The notes beneath the pieces are model-generated. The model saw only the letters and a list, made by a program, of their open reading frames with translations. It made no database searches and was not told where the DNA came from. The position numbers and the translations under genes are program-made. Below, piece after piece: positions 24,385 through 33,612 of a stretch of 64,000 bases of DNA (the first letter of the stretch is position 1; every line of letters begins with the position of its first letter). The stretch comes from Halobacillus salinus (GTDB lineage Bacteria > Bacillota > Bacilli > Bacillales > Halobacillaceae). The stretch is from positions 496,001 through 560,000 of the forward strand of contig NZ_SRJC01000001.1 of the NCBI RefSeq assembly GCF_004684905.1, in the 5' to 3' direction.

Positions 24385-25800
24385 ATGGAATTGACACAGG
24401 ATCCAACGCTGTTATGGTACATAGCTATCTATGGTGTTGTAATGGTCGGTATCGGTATATTTATGTCGAAGAAAGTTGCGGGTAGTGAAGACTTCGTACT
24501 CGCAGGAAAGAGTCTTGGCCCATTCGTATTGATGGGTACATTATTAGCAACATGGACAGGTAGTGGAAGTATTTCAGGCGGAGAAACATCGATGGCGTTC
24601 AGCTACGGAATTCTTCCTTCCTTGATGATGATGCTCCCAACGTTAATCGGTATTATCATTCTTTATGTCGTGGCACCAAAAATCCGCGAATATGGTAAAT
24701 TCACGGTGTCCGGTATTTTGGAAGCGAAATACGGGCGCACATCCCGAAACATTGCGAGTGTTATTATCATCCTTGCCTATGTCGGCATTGTATCGTATCA
24801 AATGAAAGGCTTCGGATTCATTTTAAATCTTACGACGGGTATGAGCGTCCAGGCAGGAACCATGATTGGTGCAGGAATGATCATCTTCCTTGCAATGATC
24901 GGCGGACTTCGCTCCGTTTCCCAAACGGATGCAATTAGTGGTTTCCTTATGGTCGGTGGTTTGATCATCACTGTCCCTACCATTATTGCCGTAGCAGGAG
25001 GTTGGAGCGAAATTGTTGCCAATGTCCCGGAATCACACATGAGTGCAACGGGTGGACTTACAACAATCCAAATGATTGGATACTTGCTTCCTTCTCTATT
25101 CTTACTGCTAGGTGACCAAAACATGTACCAGCGTCTGGCGTCTTCTAAAGGTAATAAATCAGCCAAGCGCGCTCAACTAGGATGGTTGATTGCTATGCTA
25201 TTCATTTCACCATCTATCTCAGTCATCGCGTTTGCATCCCGTTCCCTATTCCCGGACATCGACCCAGGAATGGCGTTGATGGCGACGACTGTTGCAATGC
25301 CTGTAGCTGTCGGTGGTATCTTGCTAGCCGCTGCTGCCTCATTCATTATCACGACAGGGAACTCGTATCTGCTTTCCGCAGCAACGAACTTAACGTATGA
25401 CTTGTATGGTAAATACATCAACGAAGATGCTTCTGATAAGAAGCTTCTATCAATGACACGAATCTTCATCGTCGCACTAGGTGTATTCGCCTTTGTTATT
25501 ATCAGTTATTTCCCAACAGTATTAAGTGTTCAAATGTATGCCTACACCGTTTATGGAGCAGGCTTAACACCAGCCGTACTCGCCGTATTCTTCTGGAAAC
25601 GCGTAAATGCAATCGGTGGTGTATCTTCCATGATCGCTGGTGTCGTAGCGACGCTGACATGGGAAGTTATTTTACAGAAACCATTTGAAGTCAATAGTGT
25701 TGTCGTAGCCGTTCCGGTTGCGGTAATCGTCTTGATTGTGGGTACATTGTTAACGAGCAACAATAACTACCAAACACGTGAATCGACTTCTAACGCATAA
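24385..25800 (+). CDS. Sodium:solute symporter (SSS family)
   Basis: 471 residues, about 13 membrane helices, with the SSS pattern of an early TWTGSGSISGGE stretch (about 53-64) and the conserved GDQNMYQRL (about 243-251). Closest in character to pantothenate/proline/unknown SSF carriers of Bacillaceae; substrate not assignable. Sodium-coupled uptake fits a salt-adapted host. Monocistronic. Confidence 0.88.
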   Translation: MELTQDPTLLWYIAIYGVVMVGIGIFMSKKVAGSEDFVLAGKSLGPFVLMGTLLATWTGSGSISGGETSMAFSYGILPSLMMMLPTLIGIIILYVVAPKIREYGKFTVSGILEAKYGRTSRNIASVIIILAYVGIVSYQMKGFGFILNLTTGMSVQAGTMIGAGMIIFLAMIGGLRSVSQTDAISGFLMVGGLIITVPTIIAVAGGWSEIVANVPESHMSATGGLTTIQMIGYLLPSLFLLLGDQNMYQRLASSKGNKSAKRAQLGWLIAMLFISPSISVIAFASRSLFPDIDPGMALMATTVAMPVAVGGILLAAAASFIITTGNSYLLSAATNLTYDLYGKYINEDASDKKLLSMTRIFIVALGVFAFVIISYFPTVLSVQMYAYTVYGAGLTPAVLAVFFWKRVNAIGGVSSMIAGVVATLTWEVILQKPFEVNSVVVAVPVAVIVLIVGTLLTSNNNYQTRESTSNA

Positions 25801-25811
25801 ATGTTAAAACT

Positions 25812-25839
25812 CCCCCTCTTAGCGATAGCTTTGAGGGGG
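25812..25839 (+). terminator. Likely terminator of the symporter gene
   Basis: CCCCCTC (25812-25818) pairs with GAGGGGG (25833-25839); only a weak T-rich tail follows. Confidence 0.6.
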
Positions 25840-25862
25840 TGATTATTTTGGAAGAAAAATAC

Positions 25863-25892
25863 TTGAAATGGATTGTGAGATTCGTATATAAT
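25863..25892 (+). promoter_or_regulatory. Promoter of tRNA-Ala
   Basis: TTGAAA (25863-25868), 18-bp spacer, TATAAT (25887-25892). Confidence 0.65.
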
Positions 25893-25917
25893 AGATTTTG
25901 TCGGAATAATTAAACAT

Positions 25918-25990
25918 GGGGCATTAGCTCAGCTGGGAGAGCGCTACACTGGCAGTGTAGAGGTCAGCGGTTCGAGCCCGCTATGCTCCA
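25918..25990 (+). tRNA. tRNA-Ala (anticodon GGC)
   Basis: 73-nt cloverleaf. Acceptor GGGGCAT pairs with ATGCTCC and includes the alanine identity pair G3-U70. The anticodon stem is CTACA/TGTAG with loop CTGGCAG, so anticodon GGC reading GCC/GCU. The T arm is AGCGG-TTCGAGC-CCGCT. Discriminator A; CCA is not encoded. A terminator follows at 25997. Confidence 0.97.
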
Positions 25991-25996
25991 CTACCC

Positions 25997-26023
25997 AAAA
26001 CCCTTGTAAATCAAGGGTTTTTC
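25997..26023 (+). terminator. Terminator of tRNA-Ala
   Basis: AAACCCTTG (25998-26006) with CAAGGGTTT (26012-26020), then a T-run. Confidence 0.88.
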
Positions 26024-26104
26024 TTATGTGAAAGTTTTGGTTAAAGCTTCTTTATAAGCAACACGGCAATGACAAATACTTAAAGCAGCAACAAGTCTAT
26101 TGTT

Positions 26105-26166
26105 GAGAGCTGGATCCCGCTACTCTCATATCTTTCCAAAAACGACACCTCCGTGTCGTTTTTTTT
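26105..26166 (+). terminator. Orphan hairpin pair with terminator
   Basis: A TGAGAGC/GCT-CTCTCA hairpin (26105-26129) is followed by a strong terminator (ACGACAC 26143-26149 with GTGTCGT 26154-26160, T8). No gene ends here: the tRNA already has its own terminator, so this could be the 3' end of a small RNA. Confidence 0.5.
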
Positions 26167-26267
26167 ATTAGTCTAATATAATTAGTCCAATATACCAATT
26201 GTTGAAAAATCAGATAATTTAACGTAATTTCTCTACTTTTTTGTGATAAAGTAATAGTTGAAAAATG

Positions 26268-26281
26268 TGAAAGCGTTTGCA
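26268..26281 (+). promoter_or_regulatory. CcpA cre site of the pullulanase gene
   Basis: TGAAAGCGTTTGCA matches the cre consensus TGWAARCGYTWNCW at every position. It lies about 50 bp upstream of the start, so glucose repression is expected. Confidence 0.88.
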
Positions 26282-26332
26282 CAATGTTTCTCGGATCTCA
26301 AATAAGGAAATAAAAGAAGGAGAGTGGTACAT

Positions 26333-29071
26333 ATGAGGAGGAAGAAACTAGTGGCGATTATGAGTAGTGTAGTCATGCTATCGTCCGTTTCACCAGCGAC
26401 ATCCATATCACTGGAGGGACAGGCAGTCGTGCATGCGGAAACGTCAGTGGAACATCCGATTCCTGAAGATCATGTGCGGATCCATTACAAACGATTGGAC
26501 GCTCAGTATGAAGGGTGGGGGCTTCACTTGTGGAATCAGGACGGAGACGATCCCGCCATTGATTTCATCGTAGACTGGGGTGCGCCTATTGTATTTGATG
26601 AAACCAATGACTGGGGGACTTACGTTGATGTTCCAGTCGTCGATATCAAGAATGGCTTGAACTTCATCATTCATAAAGGGGACAACAAAGATACTCCAAA
26701 TGACCGTAGCTTTCCAAGTACGGGTGCTAATGAATTTTGGATTGTCCAAGGAGATGAAGAGGTCTACACGGAAAAGCCGGAGATCAATATAGATATTTCA
26801 TATGCAGAGCTTTCGAGTGAAAAGGTTATAAGTGCCTACTTGAGTCAGGTGGAGAATGTGACTAAAGACGACTTCGTAGTGAGGGATGAGACTGGAAATG
26901 TCGTCGGAATCGAAAGCGTGGATGTGGATGGTCAGGAAGTGAAACTGACTTTAGCACAAACGCTGGATGTCACGAAATCTTATACTGTTGCTTTTGAAGG
27001 AGCAGAGGAGGATGTCCAAATCGACTGGTCATTGCTCGATGACAAGTTCGCATACGACGGAGACGACCTTGGTGCCACCCTTCGTGAAGACGGATCTGCA
27101 GTACTGAAAGTCTGGTCGCCGACAGCGGAACAGGTATCTGTAGTTCTTTTTGATAAAGGCGATCAGTATAACGTCGTTAAAGAAGATATTCCGATGACCA
27201 AAGAAGACGGGGTCTGGAGAGTCGCGCTGAATGAATCGAATACTGGTTTAGAAGATTTGAAAGGTTACTACTATCAATACGAAATTAGGGATAATGGGGA
27301 AACGAAAAGAGCCCTAGACCCATATGCGAAGTCGATGGCCGCTTCCAGTGATAACGATGAGGACACGGTCGGTAAAGCAGCGATCGTGGATCCTTCTTCG
27401 ATTGGACCGAAGCTCGACTTTGCCAAGATTAAAGGGTATGAGAAAAGGGAAGATGCAATCATTTGGGAAGCACACGTACGGGATATCACATCAGACCCTG
27501 ATATAGAAACAGATGCTTCGTTCGGAACGTTTGATGCATTCGGAGAAAAGCTTGACTACTTGAAGGAGTTAGGGGTTACTCATGTACAGCTGCTTCCGGT
27601 AATGAAATACTATTTCGGAAATGAATTAGAGAATGACGTGCGTGAACTAGACTATTCCTCCTCAGGCAACAATTACAACTGGGGGTACGATCCGCACAGT
27701 TACTTCGCTTTGTCGGGCATGTACTCGGAACGTCCGCAGGATCCGGAAGCTCGCATTGCTGAATTCAAACAATTGATCAAAGAAATTCATAAACGGAAGA
27801 TGGGGGTCGTTCTTGATGTCGTCTACAACCATACTGCCAAAGTAAGCATTCTCGAAGACCTAGTTCCAGATTACTATCATTTCATGGATGAGAAAGGACA
27901 GACTAAAACCGGTTACGGTGGTGGGAAAGTCGGAACCACTCATGAGATGTCCAGAAAGCTGATGGTGGATTCGATCAAGTATTGGGTAGATGAATTCAAG
28001 GTAGACGGATTCCGCTTCGATTTGATGGGCGATCTAGACGCTGAGAGCGTACAGAAAGCTTATGATGAGGCGAAGAAATTGAATCCTGATATTCTTATGC
28101 TTGGAGAAGGATGGAGGACATTTGTCGGAGATGGCAGTCCAGAGAACGAAGTGACACCAGCCGATCAAGATTGGATGGGAGACACCGATAGTGCTGCAGT
28201 GTTCTCAGACGAAATGCGTAACGAATTGAAATCAGGGTTTGGAAGTGAAGGTGAACCTCGCTTTATTACTGGTGGAGCGAGAGACATCGGAACCATTTTC
28301 GCAAACATTAAAGCCCAGCCTGGCAACGTCTCGGAGAATGATCCGGGTGATATCGTTCAGTATATTGCCGCTCATGATAACCTGACGCTTCACGACGTCA
28401 TCGCACAGTCGATTCAAAAGGATCCTGCTTATCATGAGGAAGAGATCCAACGACGTATCCGAATCGGGAATGCGATGGTAATGCTCAGTCAAGGCGTTTC
28501 TTTCCTACATGCCGGACAGGAGTATGGTCGTACGAAGCAATGGAAGGGAGACGGGGTACCAGAAGCTAAGTTCACTTATATGGTCGATGAAAACGGTGAA
28601 CCGTTTGAACACCCTTACTTCATTCATGATTCCTATGATTCCTCAGACATCATTAATAAGTTTGACTGGGATAAAGTGACGCAAGACGGAATCCATAAAC
28701 AGACGATGGAATACACGAAAGGTCTTATCGATTTGAAAAGGTCGACCGACGCGTTTTCTCTAGGGTCCGAGGAATTGGTGAACGAGAACGTTACACTGAC
28801 CGACGCCCCTGAGATACAACCTACGGACTTACTAATCGGATACAAAGCCGTAACAAAGGATGAGAAGTATTCGTATTACGTCCTGATCAACGCAGACAAT
28901 CAGGAGCGGACGATGACGTTAGAAGAACCTATGAAGAAAGGCAGAGTGCTTGTTGACAGAGAACAGGCCGGTACGAAGAAAATTAAGAATCCGTCAGGTG
29001 TGACTGTCGAAAAGGAACACGTCACACTTGCTCCGTTAACAACTGCTGTTATTAAAGTGAAGAATAAGTAA
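26333..29071 (+). CDS. pulA: Secreted type I pullulanase
   Basis: Hydrolyses alpha-1,6 bonds of pullulan and branched starch outside the cell. 912 residues. Signal peptide of about 37 residues ending AVVHA, CBM41 (VRIHYKR..YEGWGLHLW, about 45-140), an Ig-like segment, CBM48 (about 255-350), GH13_14 catalytic domain. The pullulanase signature YNWGYDP lies near 447, followed by DVVYNHT (496), GFRFDLMGD with nucleophile Asp (559), GEGW with acid Glu (590) and HDN (680). ATG 26333 follows AGAAGGAGA at about 10 nt; GTG 26324 is too close. A CcpA site controls it. Confidence 0.95.
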   Translation: MRRKKLVAIMSSVVMLSSVSPATSISLEGQAVVHAETSVEHPIPEDHVRIHYKRLDAQYEGWGLHLWNQDGDDPAIDFIVDWGAPIVFDETNDWGTYVDVPVVDIKNGLNFIIHKGDNKDTPNDRSFPSTGANEFWIVQGDEEVYTEKPEINIDISYAELSSEKVISAYLSQVENVTKDDFVVRDETGNVVGIESVDVDGQEVKLTLAQTLDVTKSYTVAFEGAEEDVQIDWSLLDDKFAYDGDDLGATLREDGSAVLKVWSPTAEQVSVVLFDKGDQYNVVKEDIPMTKEDGVWRVALNESNTGLEDLKGYYYQYEIRDNGETKRALDPYAKSMAASSDNDEDTVGKAAIVDPSSIGPKLDFAKIKGYEKREDAIIWEAHVRDITSDPDIETDASFGTFDAFGEKLDYLKELGVTHVQLLPVMKYYFGNELENDVRELDYSSSGNNYNWGYDPHSYFALSGMYSERPQDPEARIAEFKQLIKEIHKRKMGVVLDVVYNHTAKVSILEDLVPDYYHFMDEKGQTKTGYGGGKVGTTHEMSRKLMVDSIKYWVDEFKVDGFRFDLMGDLDAESVQKAYDEAKKLNPDILMLGEGWRTFVGDGSPENEVTPADQDWMGDTDSAAVFSDEMRNELKSGFGSEGEPRFITGGARDIGTIFANIKAQPGNVSENDPGDIVQYIAAHDNLTLHDVIAQSIQKDPAYHEEEIQRRIRIGNAMVMLSQGVSFLHAGQEYGRTKQWKGDGVPEAKFTYMVDENGEPFEHPYFIHDSYDSSDIINKFDWDKVTQDGIHKQTMEYTKGLIDLKRSTDAFSLGSEELVNENVTLTDAPEIQPTDLLIGYKAVTKDEKYSYYVLINADNQERTMTLEEPMKKGRVLVDREQAGTKKIKNPSGVTVEKEHVTLAPLTTAVIKVKNK

Positions 29072-29078
29072 GTAGTTG

Positions 29079-29108
29079 AACTCCCTCCAACATTGGAGGG
29101 AGTTTTTC
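29079..29108 (+). terminator. Terminator of pulA
   Basis: 12-bp stem AACTCCCTCCAA (29079-29090) with 29093-29104, then T's. Confidence 0.9.
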
Positions 29109-29198
29109 TTTTGACAGTATCGTCTGATTGTTGTTTGAAACAAGAAAAATAAGGAAATAGAATGTCTATTAACTTGAAATGGAGAGGTGTACTCAATC

Positions 29199-30455
29199 AT
29201 GGCGAAAAGAAAAGTGAAAAACAGATGGCTCATTGCTTTATGTGCCGTCGGCATTCATATTTCCATTGGTTCGGTTTACGCATGGAGTAATTTCACAACA
29301 CCATTAAGTGATGAATTCGGATGGTCAGCAAGTCAGGTCCAGTTGACCTTCAGCCTGGCTATTTTGTTTCTAGGTTTATCGGCAGCATTTCTTGGTTGGT
29401 TTGTCGAGAAATACGGACCAAGGGTTGCGGGGATCACCGCTGCCATTTTCTTCGGAATAGGAGTAGCGGGGTCTGGCATTGCTGTCAATGTCGGCTCGCT
29501 CTGGTTACTTTATGTGTTCTATGGAGTATTAGGCGGAATCGGTCTCGGGGTAGGGTATATCGCTCCCGTTTCCACGTTGGTCAAGTGGTTCCCTGATAAA
29601 CGTGGACTGGCGACAGGAATGGCAATTATGGGGTTCGGATTTGCAGCAGCCATTGCGAGTCCTGTCATGGATTACTTGATCAGTAGTGCCGGAATTGCAG
29701 CAACCTTCTATACCCTTGGCATCAGCTACTTCATTATCATGATCTTGTCTTCCTTGTATATTTCCCGTCCGCCAGAGGGCTGGAAACCAGACGGCTACAA
29801 TCCGGAAGAGAGCGAAGACAGTGAATCTCAAGATTTAGCGCAGTTGACTGCTAAAGAATCATTGAAGACGAGGCGTTTCTATTATCTCTGGATCATGTTG
29901 TTTATAAATGTTACGTGTGGAATTGCGGTCATCTCAGCAGCGAAGCCACTTGCAGAAGGAAGTATCGGGATGTCCACCGCAGCGGCTGCAACACTAGTTG
30001 GAATCATGGGGATCTTCAATGGTGCCGGTCGTATAGGATGGGCGAGTGCATCCGATTTCCTCGGACGTGGAAACACGTACTTAACCTTCTTCGTTTTGCA
30101 AATCATTTTGTTTGTTGTCGTTCCATTTACGTCACAAGCATGGATCTTCGTAGCTGCACTCGCTATCATTTACACATGTTATGGAGGCGGGTTCGCGACG
30201 ATGCCTGCGTTCATTGGTGACTTATTTGGTACGAAAGAGCTCGGTGCAATCCACGGCTACATTTTGACAGCATGGGCAGCAGCCGGTCTCGTTGGTCCTC
30301 TCTTCTCCGCTTGGATGGAGGATACAACCGGCAGTTACGAAAACAGCTTGATCTATTTTGCTGGGATGTTTGTGATTGCCTTGGTGGTATCCATATTGAC
30401 GAAAATGGATGAAAAGCAGAAGCGGGAGAAATTGAAGCAAAGCAAGAGTGCGTGA
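29199..30455 (+). CDS. MFS transporter, OFA (oxalate/formate antiporter) family
   Basis: 418 residues with 12 predicted membrane helices. The opening CAVGIHISIGSVYAWSNFTTPL and helix 2/3 region GWFVEKYGPR are typical of the OFA subfamily. Starts at ATG 29199 behind GGAGAGGTG. In Bacillaceae such carriers move monocarboxylates or unknown anions; there is no oxalate or formate enzyme nearby. Confidence 0.88.
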   Translation: MAKRKVKNRWLIALCAVGIHISIGSVYAWSNFTTPLSDEFGWSASQVQLTFSLAILFLGLSAAFLGWFVEKYGPRVAGITAAIFFGIGVAGSGIAVNVGSLWLLYVFYGVLGGIGLGVGYIAPVSTLVKWFPDKRGLATGMAIMGFGFAAAIASPVMDYLISSAGIAATFYTLGISYFIIMILSSLYISRPPEGWKPDGYNPEESEDSESQDLAQLTAKESLKTRRFYYLWIMLFINVTCGIAVISAAKPLAEGSIGMSTAAAATLVGIMGIFNGAGRIGWASASDFLGRGNTYLTFFVLQIILFVVVPFTSQAWIFVAALAIIYTCYGGGFATMPAFIGDLFGTKELGAIHGYILTAWAAAGLVGPLFSAWMEDTTGSYENSLIYFAGMFVIALVVSILTKMDEKQKREKLKQSKSA

Positions 30456-30529
30456 AGAGTTTCTTTTATTGATTATCGTTTTAGATGCTTATCAGCAGGG
30501 AAGTTTAGTATATATAATCGTGGGGAGGA

Positions 30530-31237
30530 GTGTTGGAGTTGTTTTTTACAGGAACTAAACTATCCGACCTCTCTAAGGCTTCCGTAATCACCATTCTTGG
30601 TGGATTCATATCTATTGGATTAGCGTTTTATTTTTTCGTAGAATTAGCGGGCGAAGTATTAGAAGAGGAAAAATTCGCAGTCGATAAATGGGCGACCGAT
30701 GTAGTCATGGCTATCCGAACAGGAGGACTGGGTACCTTCTTCGGATGGGTGACAGAGCTCGGTTCGGTAAGGTGGATCGTCATCGCATCCATCATTCTTG
30801 CAATTTATTTGCTACTATCATCTTTGTTCAGTCGATGGGTGTTGGTCTATTTTGCAGTAAATATGCTTGGAATCAGTGCTCTGACTAAGGTGCTGAAGGT
30901 ATCTTTCGAACGGAGTCGTCCGGAAGTACTGGCTGAATATGACGGAACAGGATTCAGTTTTCCTAGTGGTCACTCGACGGGAGCCATCACGTACTACGGC
31001 TTTCTGATTTATCTTGTCGTCTCAAGTTCGCTGTCCAAACAGTGGAAATGGGGTCTGAACCTTTTCCTTGGTTTAGTTATTCTGCTAATCGGAATCAGCA
31101 GGGTCTACCTAGGGGTTCACTACCTGACAGATATCGCGGCTGGCTTTACGTTTGGCCTAGCCTGGCTGCTTGTTTGTATATCAGCGCTAGAAGTGACGCT
31201 TTGGAATCAGCGTCGCAGGCAAAAAGGAGGAAAATGA
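30530..31237 (+). CDS. PAP2-family membrane phosphatase
   Basis: 235 residues with about six helices. The three PAP2 motifs are present: KVSFERSRP (KX6RP, about 123-131), PSGHS (about 144-148), and SRVYLGVHYLTD (about 189-200) with catalytic His. Likely dephosphorylates undecaprenyl pyrophosphate or phosphatidylglycerol phosphate. GTG 30530 and TTG 30533 or 30539 are possible starts behind GGGGAGGAG. A Pmp3 gene follows at once. Confidence 0.87.
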   Translation: MLELFFTGTKLSDLSKASVITILGGFISIGLAFYFFVELAGEVLEEEKFAVDKWATDVVMAIRTGGLGTFFGWVTELGSVRWIVIASIILAIYLLLSSLFSRWVLVYFAVNMLGISALTKVLKVSFERSRPEVLAEYDGTGFSFPSGHSTGAITYYGFLIYLVVSSSLSKQWKWGLNLFLGLVILLIGISRVYLGVHYLTDIAAGFTFGLAWLLVCISALEVTLWNQRRRQKGGK

Positions 31238-31238
31238 T

Positions 31239-31409
31239 ATGTTATACATTCTAGTAATCTTTCTACCACCACTTGCAGTATTGTTCACTGGTAAACCGTT
31301 CAAAGCATTGCTGAATCTCGTTTTGACACTCTTGTTTTACGTACCGGGGGCGGTTCACGCTGCGGTGGTCGTAAAAGGTCATTATGATGAGAAAAAGCGA
31401 GGGGCCTGA
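31239..31409 (+). CDS. Pmp3/YqaE-family membrane peptide
   Basis: 56 residues, two hydrophobic helices: MLYILVIFLPPLAVLFTGKP and LVLTLLFYVPGAVHAAVVV. This is the small stress-linked proteolipid family found in bacteria, plants and yeast, implicated in membrane potential and salt tolerance. ATG 31239 follows AAGGAGG. Probably cotranscribed with PAP2; its stop lies in the terminator loop. Confidence 0.9.
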   Translation: MLYILVIFLPPLAVLFTGKPFKALLNLVLTLLFYVPGAVHAAVVVKGHYDEKKRGA

Positions 31410-31429
31410 ATCACGGCCTCTCGCTTTTT
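31392..31429. terminator. Bidirectional terminator between pmp3-like gene and queE
   Basis: AAAAAGCGAGGGGCC-type stem (31392-31405 with 31415-31429), flanked by A and T runs. Confidence 0.88.
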
Positions 31430-32158
31430 TTATACACCTCGTTTATTTCCCCACACAAGGGCGTGTACTTGAGGGAGGACACGAACCCGATTTAGCTTCT
31501 CAGAAGCGACGACTTGGTCGATCAACCATTCATATTGATCGAGTAAGTGGCTTGCTAAGTTAGCAGGCTGATTTTCCTCTAGATCATCGTTTCCGACTTG
31601 CAAGAAGAAGGGCACATCCGGGTATCGTTCGTGTACTTCTTCTGCATATCCGAGGTCTTCCTCGTTAAAAATGACAACCTTCAAACTGGTGTGGCGGTCT
31701 CTACCATTCTCTTTAAGACGAGCAATGATCTCATCCAGTACGAGCCAGTTGGTGTTCATCTTCGAACTAGGAGGTTTCGGGGAAATTGTCAAGTCATCGA
31801 TGTCCGTAAACCAATCCTGCCAGCGACTTCCTTGGGTTTCTAGTGCTACCTCAATACCTCTTTGGTGGAGTGGATCTATCAATTCGCCCAAGTTCTTGAG
31901 TAGAGCAGGATTTCCGCCAGAGATGGTAACGTGGTCGAACTGCTGACCTCCGATAGAGAGAAGTCGTTCGATAATCTCGTCTGCTGTCAGTCGCTCGATG
32001 TCTTCTTTGGCAGAACCATCCCATGTGAAGGCGGAGTCGCACCATGCACAGCTGTAATCACAGCCGGCAGTACGGACGAACATCGTTTTGCGACCGACTA
32101 CCATTCCCTCCCCTTGGATGGTCGGGCCGAACACTTCTAGTACCGGGAATTTATTCAT
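31430..32158 (-). CDS. queE: 7-carboxy-7-deazaguanine synthase QueE
   Basis: Radical SAM enzyme forming CDG in the queuosine precursor pathway. 242 residues. The cluster motif is CDYSCAWC (CX3CX2C, about 33-40), preceded by GPTIQGEGMVVGRKTMFVRTAG. Its start overlaps queD by 8 nt. Last gene of queC-queD-queE; queF, which usually completes the Bacillus operon, is absent here. Confidence 0.95.
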   Translation of the reverse strand: MNKFPVLEVFGPTIQGEGMVVGRKTMFVRTAGCDYSCAWCDSAFTWDGSAKEDIERLTADEIIERLLSIGGQQFDHVTISGGNPALLKNLGELIDPLHQRGIEVALETQGSRWQDWFTDIDDLTISPKPPSSKMNTNWLVLDEIIARLKENGRDRHTSLKVVIFNEEDLGYAEEVHERYPDVPFFLQVGNDDLEENQPANLASHLLDQYEWLIDQVVASEKLNRVRVLPQVHALVWGNKRGV

Positions 32159-32618
32159 TCGTCATCCACTCCCGTCTTACTTCAGCAAAACTAGTCGGAG
32201 TTTCATACAACTTCACGAATTCTACACGGCAGATTTGAGGATGTCCTTTGAGTGCTTCTTCCATCTTCTCATAAATCCAAACGACCATATTTTCAGCCGT
32301 CGTATTCATATTCGGGAGTGTGTCGTTCAAATAGCGATGGTCGAGGTGGACTTCAATCTGCTCTTTCCAAATTTCCTTGATGTCACCGAAGTCCATGACA
32401 ATACCGATCTCATCTACGAAGCCACTGATTCCGAAAATCACTTTGTATGTGTGGCCGTGCAGGTTCTTACACTTTCCTTCGTAACAGTGCAAGTGGTGGG
32501 CTGCGTCGAATGTGAATTCTTTGCTGACCATCACGCGCTTCTGGTGGTACTTCAATTCTTCCCGTTTGATGTCTTGGTCGATCTTCTGCAAGTTCTCAAC
32601 GATAGTGAAACCGAACAT
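32151..32618 (-). CDS. queD: 6-carboxytetrahydropterin synthase QueD
   Basis: Converts dihydroneopterin triphosphate to carboxytetrahydropterin. 155 residues; zinc His residues in FDAAHHLH (about 36-43) and HGHTY (about 54-58). The start touches the queC stop (TAATG). The N-terminal extension [14 protein letters not shown] resembles the Bacillus form, so I keep the first ATG. Confidence 0.94.
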   Translation of the reverse strand: MFGFTIVENLQKIDQDIKREELKYHQKRVMVSKEFTFDAAHHLHCYEGKCKNLHGHTYKVIFGISGFVDEIGIVMDFGDIKEIWKEQIEVHLDHRYLNDTLPNMNTTAENMVVWIYEKMEEALKGHPQICRVEFVKLYETPTSFAEVRREWMTNE

Positions 32619-33283
32619 TATTGGCTCTCTCCTTTTTGTGCAAGATAAGTGTCTAAGCCGTTTTTACGCAAGTGGCAGGCAGGACACTCCCCACAACCAT
32701 CACCACGAACGCCGTTGTAGCAAGTCAAGGTCTTCGTTCTTACATAGTCGAAGGCACCCAGCTCATCTGCCATACCCCACGTTTCTGCTTTGTCCAACCA
32801 CATCAATGGAGTGTGTACGACGAATTCATCGTCCATAGAAAGATTCAAGGTGACATTGAGAGATTTGACGAAAACATCGCGACAATCTGGGTATCCACTA
32901 AAGTCCGTTTCACAGACTCCTGTAACGACGTGCTTTGCACCGATTTGACGAGCAAGAATCGTCGCAAAGGACAAGAATAATAGATTACGTCCAGGGACAA
33001 ACGTGGAAGGGAGCTCTCCGTCTTCACCGTCTTTGACCTCGATATCGTCACGTGTAAGTGCGTTTGGTGCTAGCTGGTTTAAAAGTGACATATCCAGCAC
33101 GTGGTGCGTTACTTGTTGATCCTCGGCAATTTCTTTCGCTACTTCAACCTCTGCTTTGTGGCGCTGATCGTAATCGAATGTCACCACTTCTACATGAGCG
33201 AATTTCTGCATTGCCCAGAATAGACAAGTGGTGCTATCTTGACCGCCGCTGAATACCACGACGGCTTTTTGATTTGTTTCCAT
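32618..33283 (-). CDS. queC: 7-cyano-7-deazaguanine synthase QueC
   Basis: ATP-dependent conversion of CDG to preQ0. 221 residues from ATG 33283, which follows AAAGGAG; an upstream in-frame start is not supported. PP-loop FSGGQDSTT (about 11-19); zinc cysteines near the C-terminus ([16 protein letters not shown]). First gene after the preQ1 riboswitch. Confidence 0.95.
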   Translation of the reverse strand: METNQKAVVVFSGGQDSTTCLFWAMQKFAHVEVVTFDYDQRHKAEVEVAKEIAEDQQVTHHVLDMSLLNQLAPNALTRDDIEVKDGEDGELPSTFVPGRNLLFLSFATILARQIGAKHVVTGVCETDFSGYPDCRDVFVKSLNVTLNLSMDDEFVVHTPLMWLDKAETWGMADELGAFDYVRTKTLTCYNGVRGDGCGECPACHLRKNGLDTYLAQKGESQ

Positions 33284-33339
33284 AAAAAAAATTCTCCTTT
33301 CATAATCGAAAAAGAGAATTCTACTCACCCAAAAACATA

Positions 33340-33366
33340 AAAAAAACCATACCTAAGGTAAGGTAT
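33340..33366 (-). terminator. Terminator of the preQ1 riboswitch
   Basis: On the minus strand ATACCT and AGGTAT form the stem, followed by T8. CCTTAG in it can instead pair with CTAAGG of the aptamer, giving the on/off switch. Confidence 0.8.
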
Positions 33367-33370
33367 CGTT

Positions 33371-33414
33371 CCATCCTTAGTTTTTTATAGAGGGTGTAGC
33401 TAGAACCTCTCCCG
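33371..33414 (-). promoter_or_regulatory. preQ1-I riboswitch of queCDE
   Basis: The minus strand carries GAGGTTCTAGCTACACCCTC followed by an A-rich linker and AACTAAGGA, the diagnostic preQ1 class I aptamer (hairpin plus A-rich tail pseudoknot). Ligand should cause termination. Confidence 0.95.
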
Positions 33415-33528
33415 CACTGTAAAGCGGACTTTTATTTAATTTGACTATTCCATAGTGTAACACGTCACAAAAGGAAAAGGAATAGAAAAGTGAGGTGGTG
33501 GGAGCGGGAAACGATAAATAAGTAAACT

Positions 33529-33546
33529 TTGTGAAACAATTCACAA
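33529..33546. promoter_or_regulatory. Rex operator upstream of the lactate permease gene
   Basis: TTGTGAA-N4-TTCACAA is a perfect Rex site, just upstream of a TATAAT (33576-33581) with a weak -35. Repression should be relieved at high NADH. Confidence 0.9.
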
Positions 33547-33612
33547 ATAAGTGTCTTAACACCACCTTTTTCCATTATAATAGAAGTATAGATTGGTAAG
33601 AGGGGTGATGGT

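Noticed and set aside
26097-26282. 61-codon minus-strand frame before pulA
   Set aside because: Runs through a terminator hairpin and the cre site; no ribosome site.
32088-32648. 186-codon plus-strand frame antisense to queD
   Set aside because: Lies opposite two confident que genes; Phe/Val-rich artefact of codon bias, no ribosome site.
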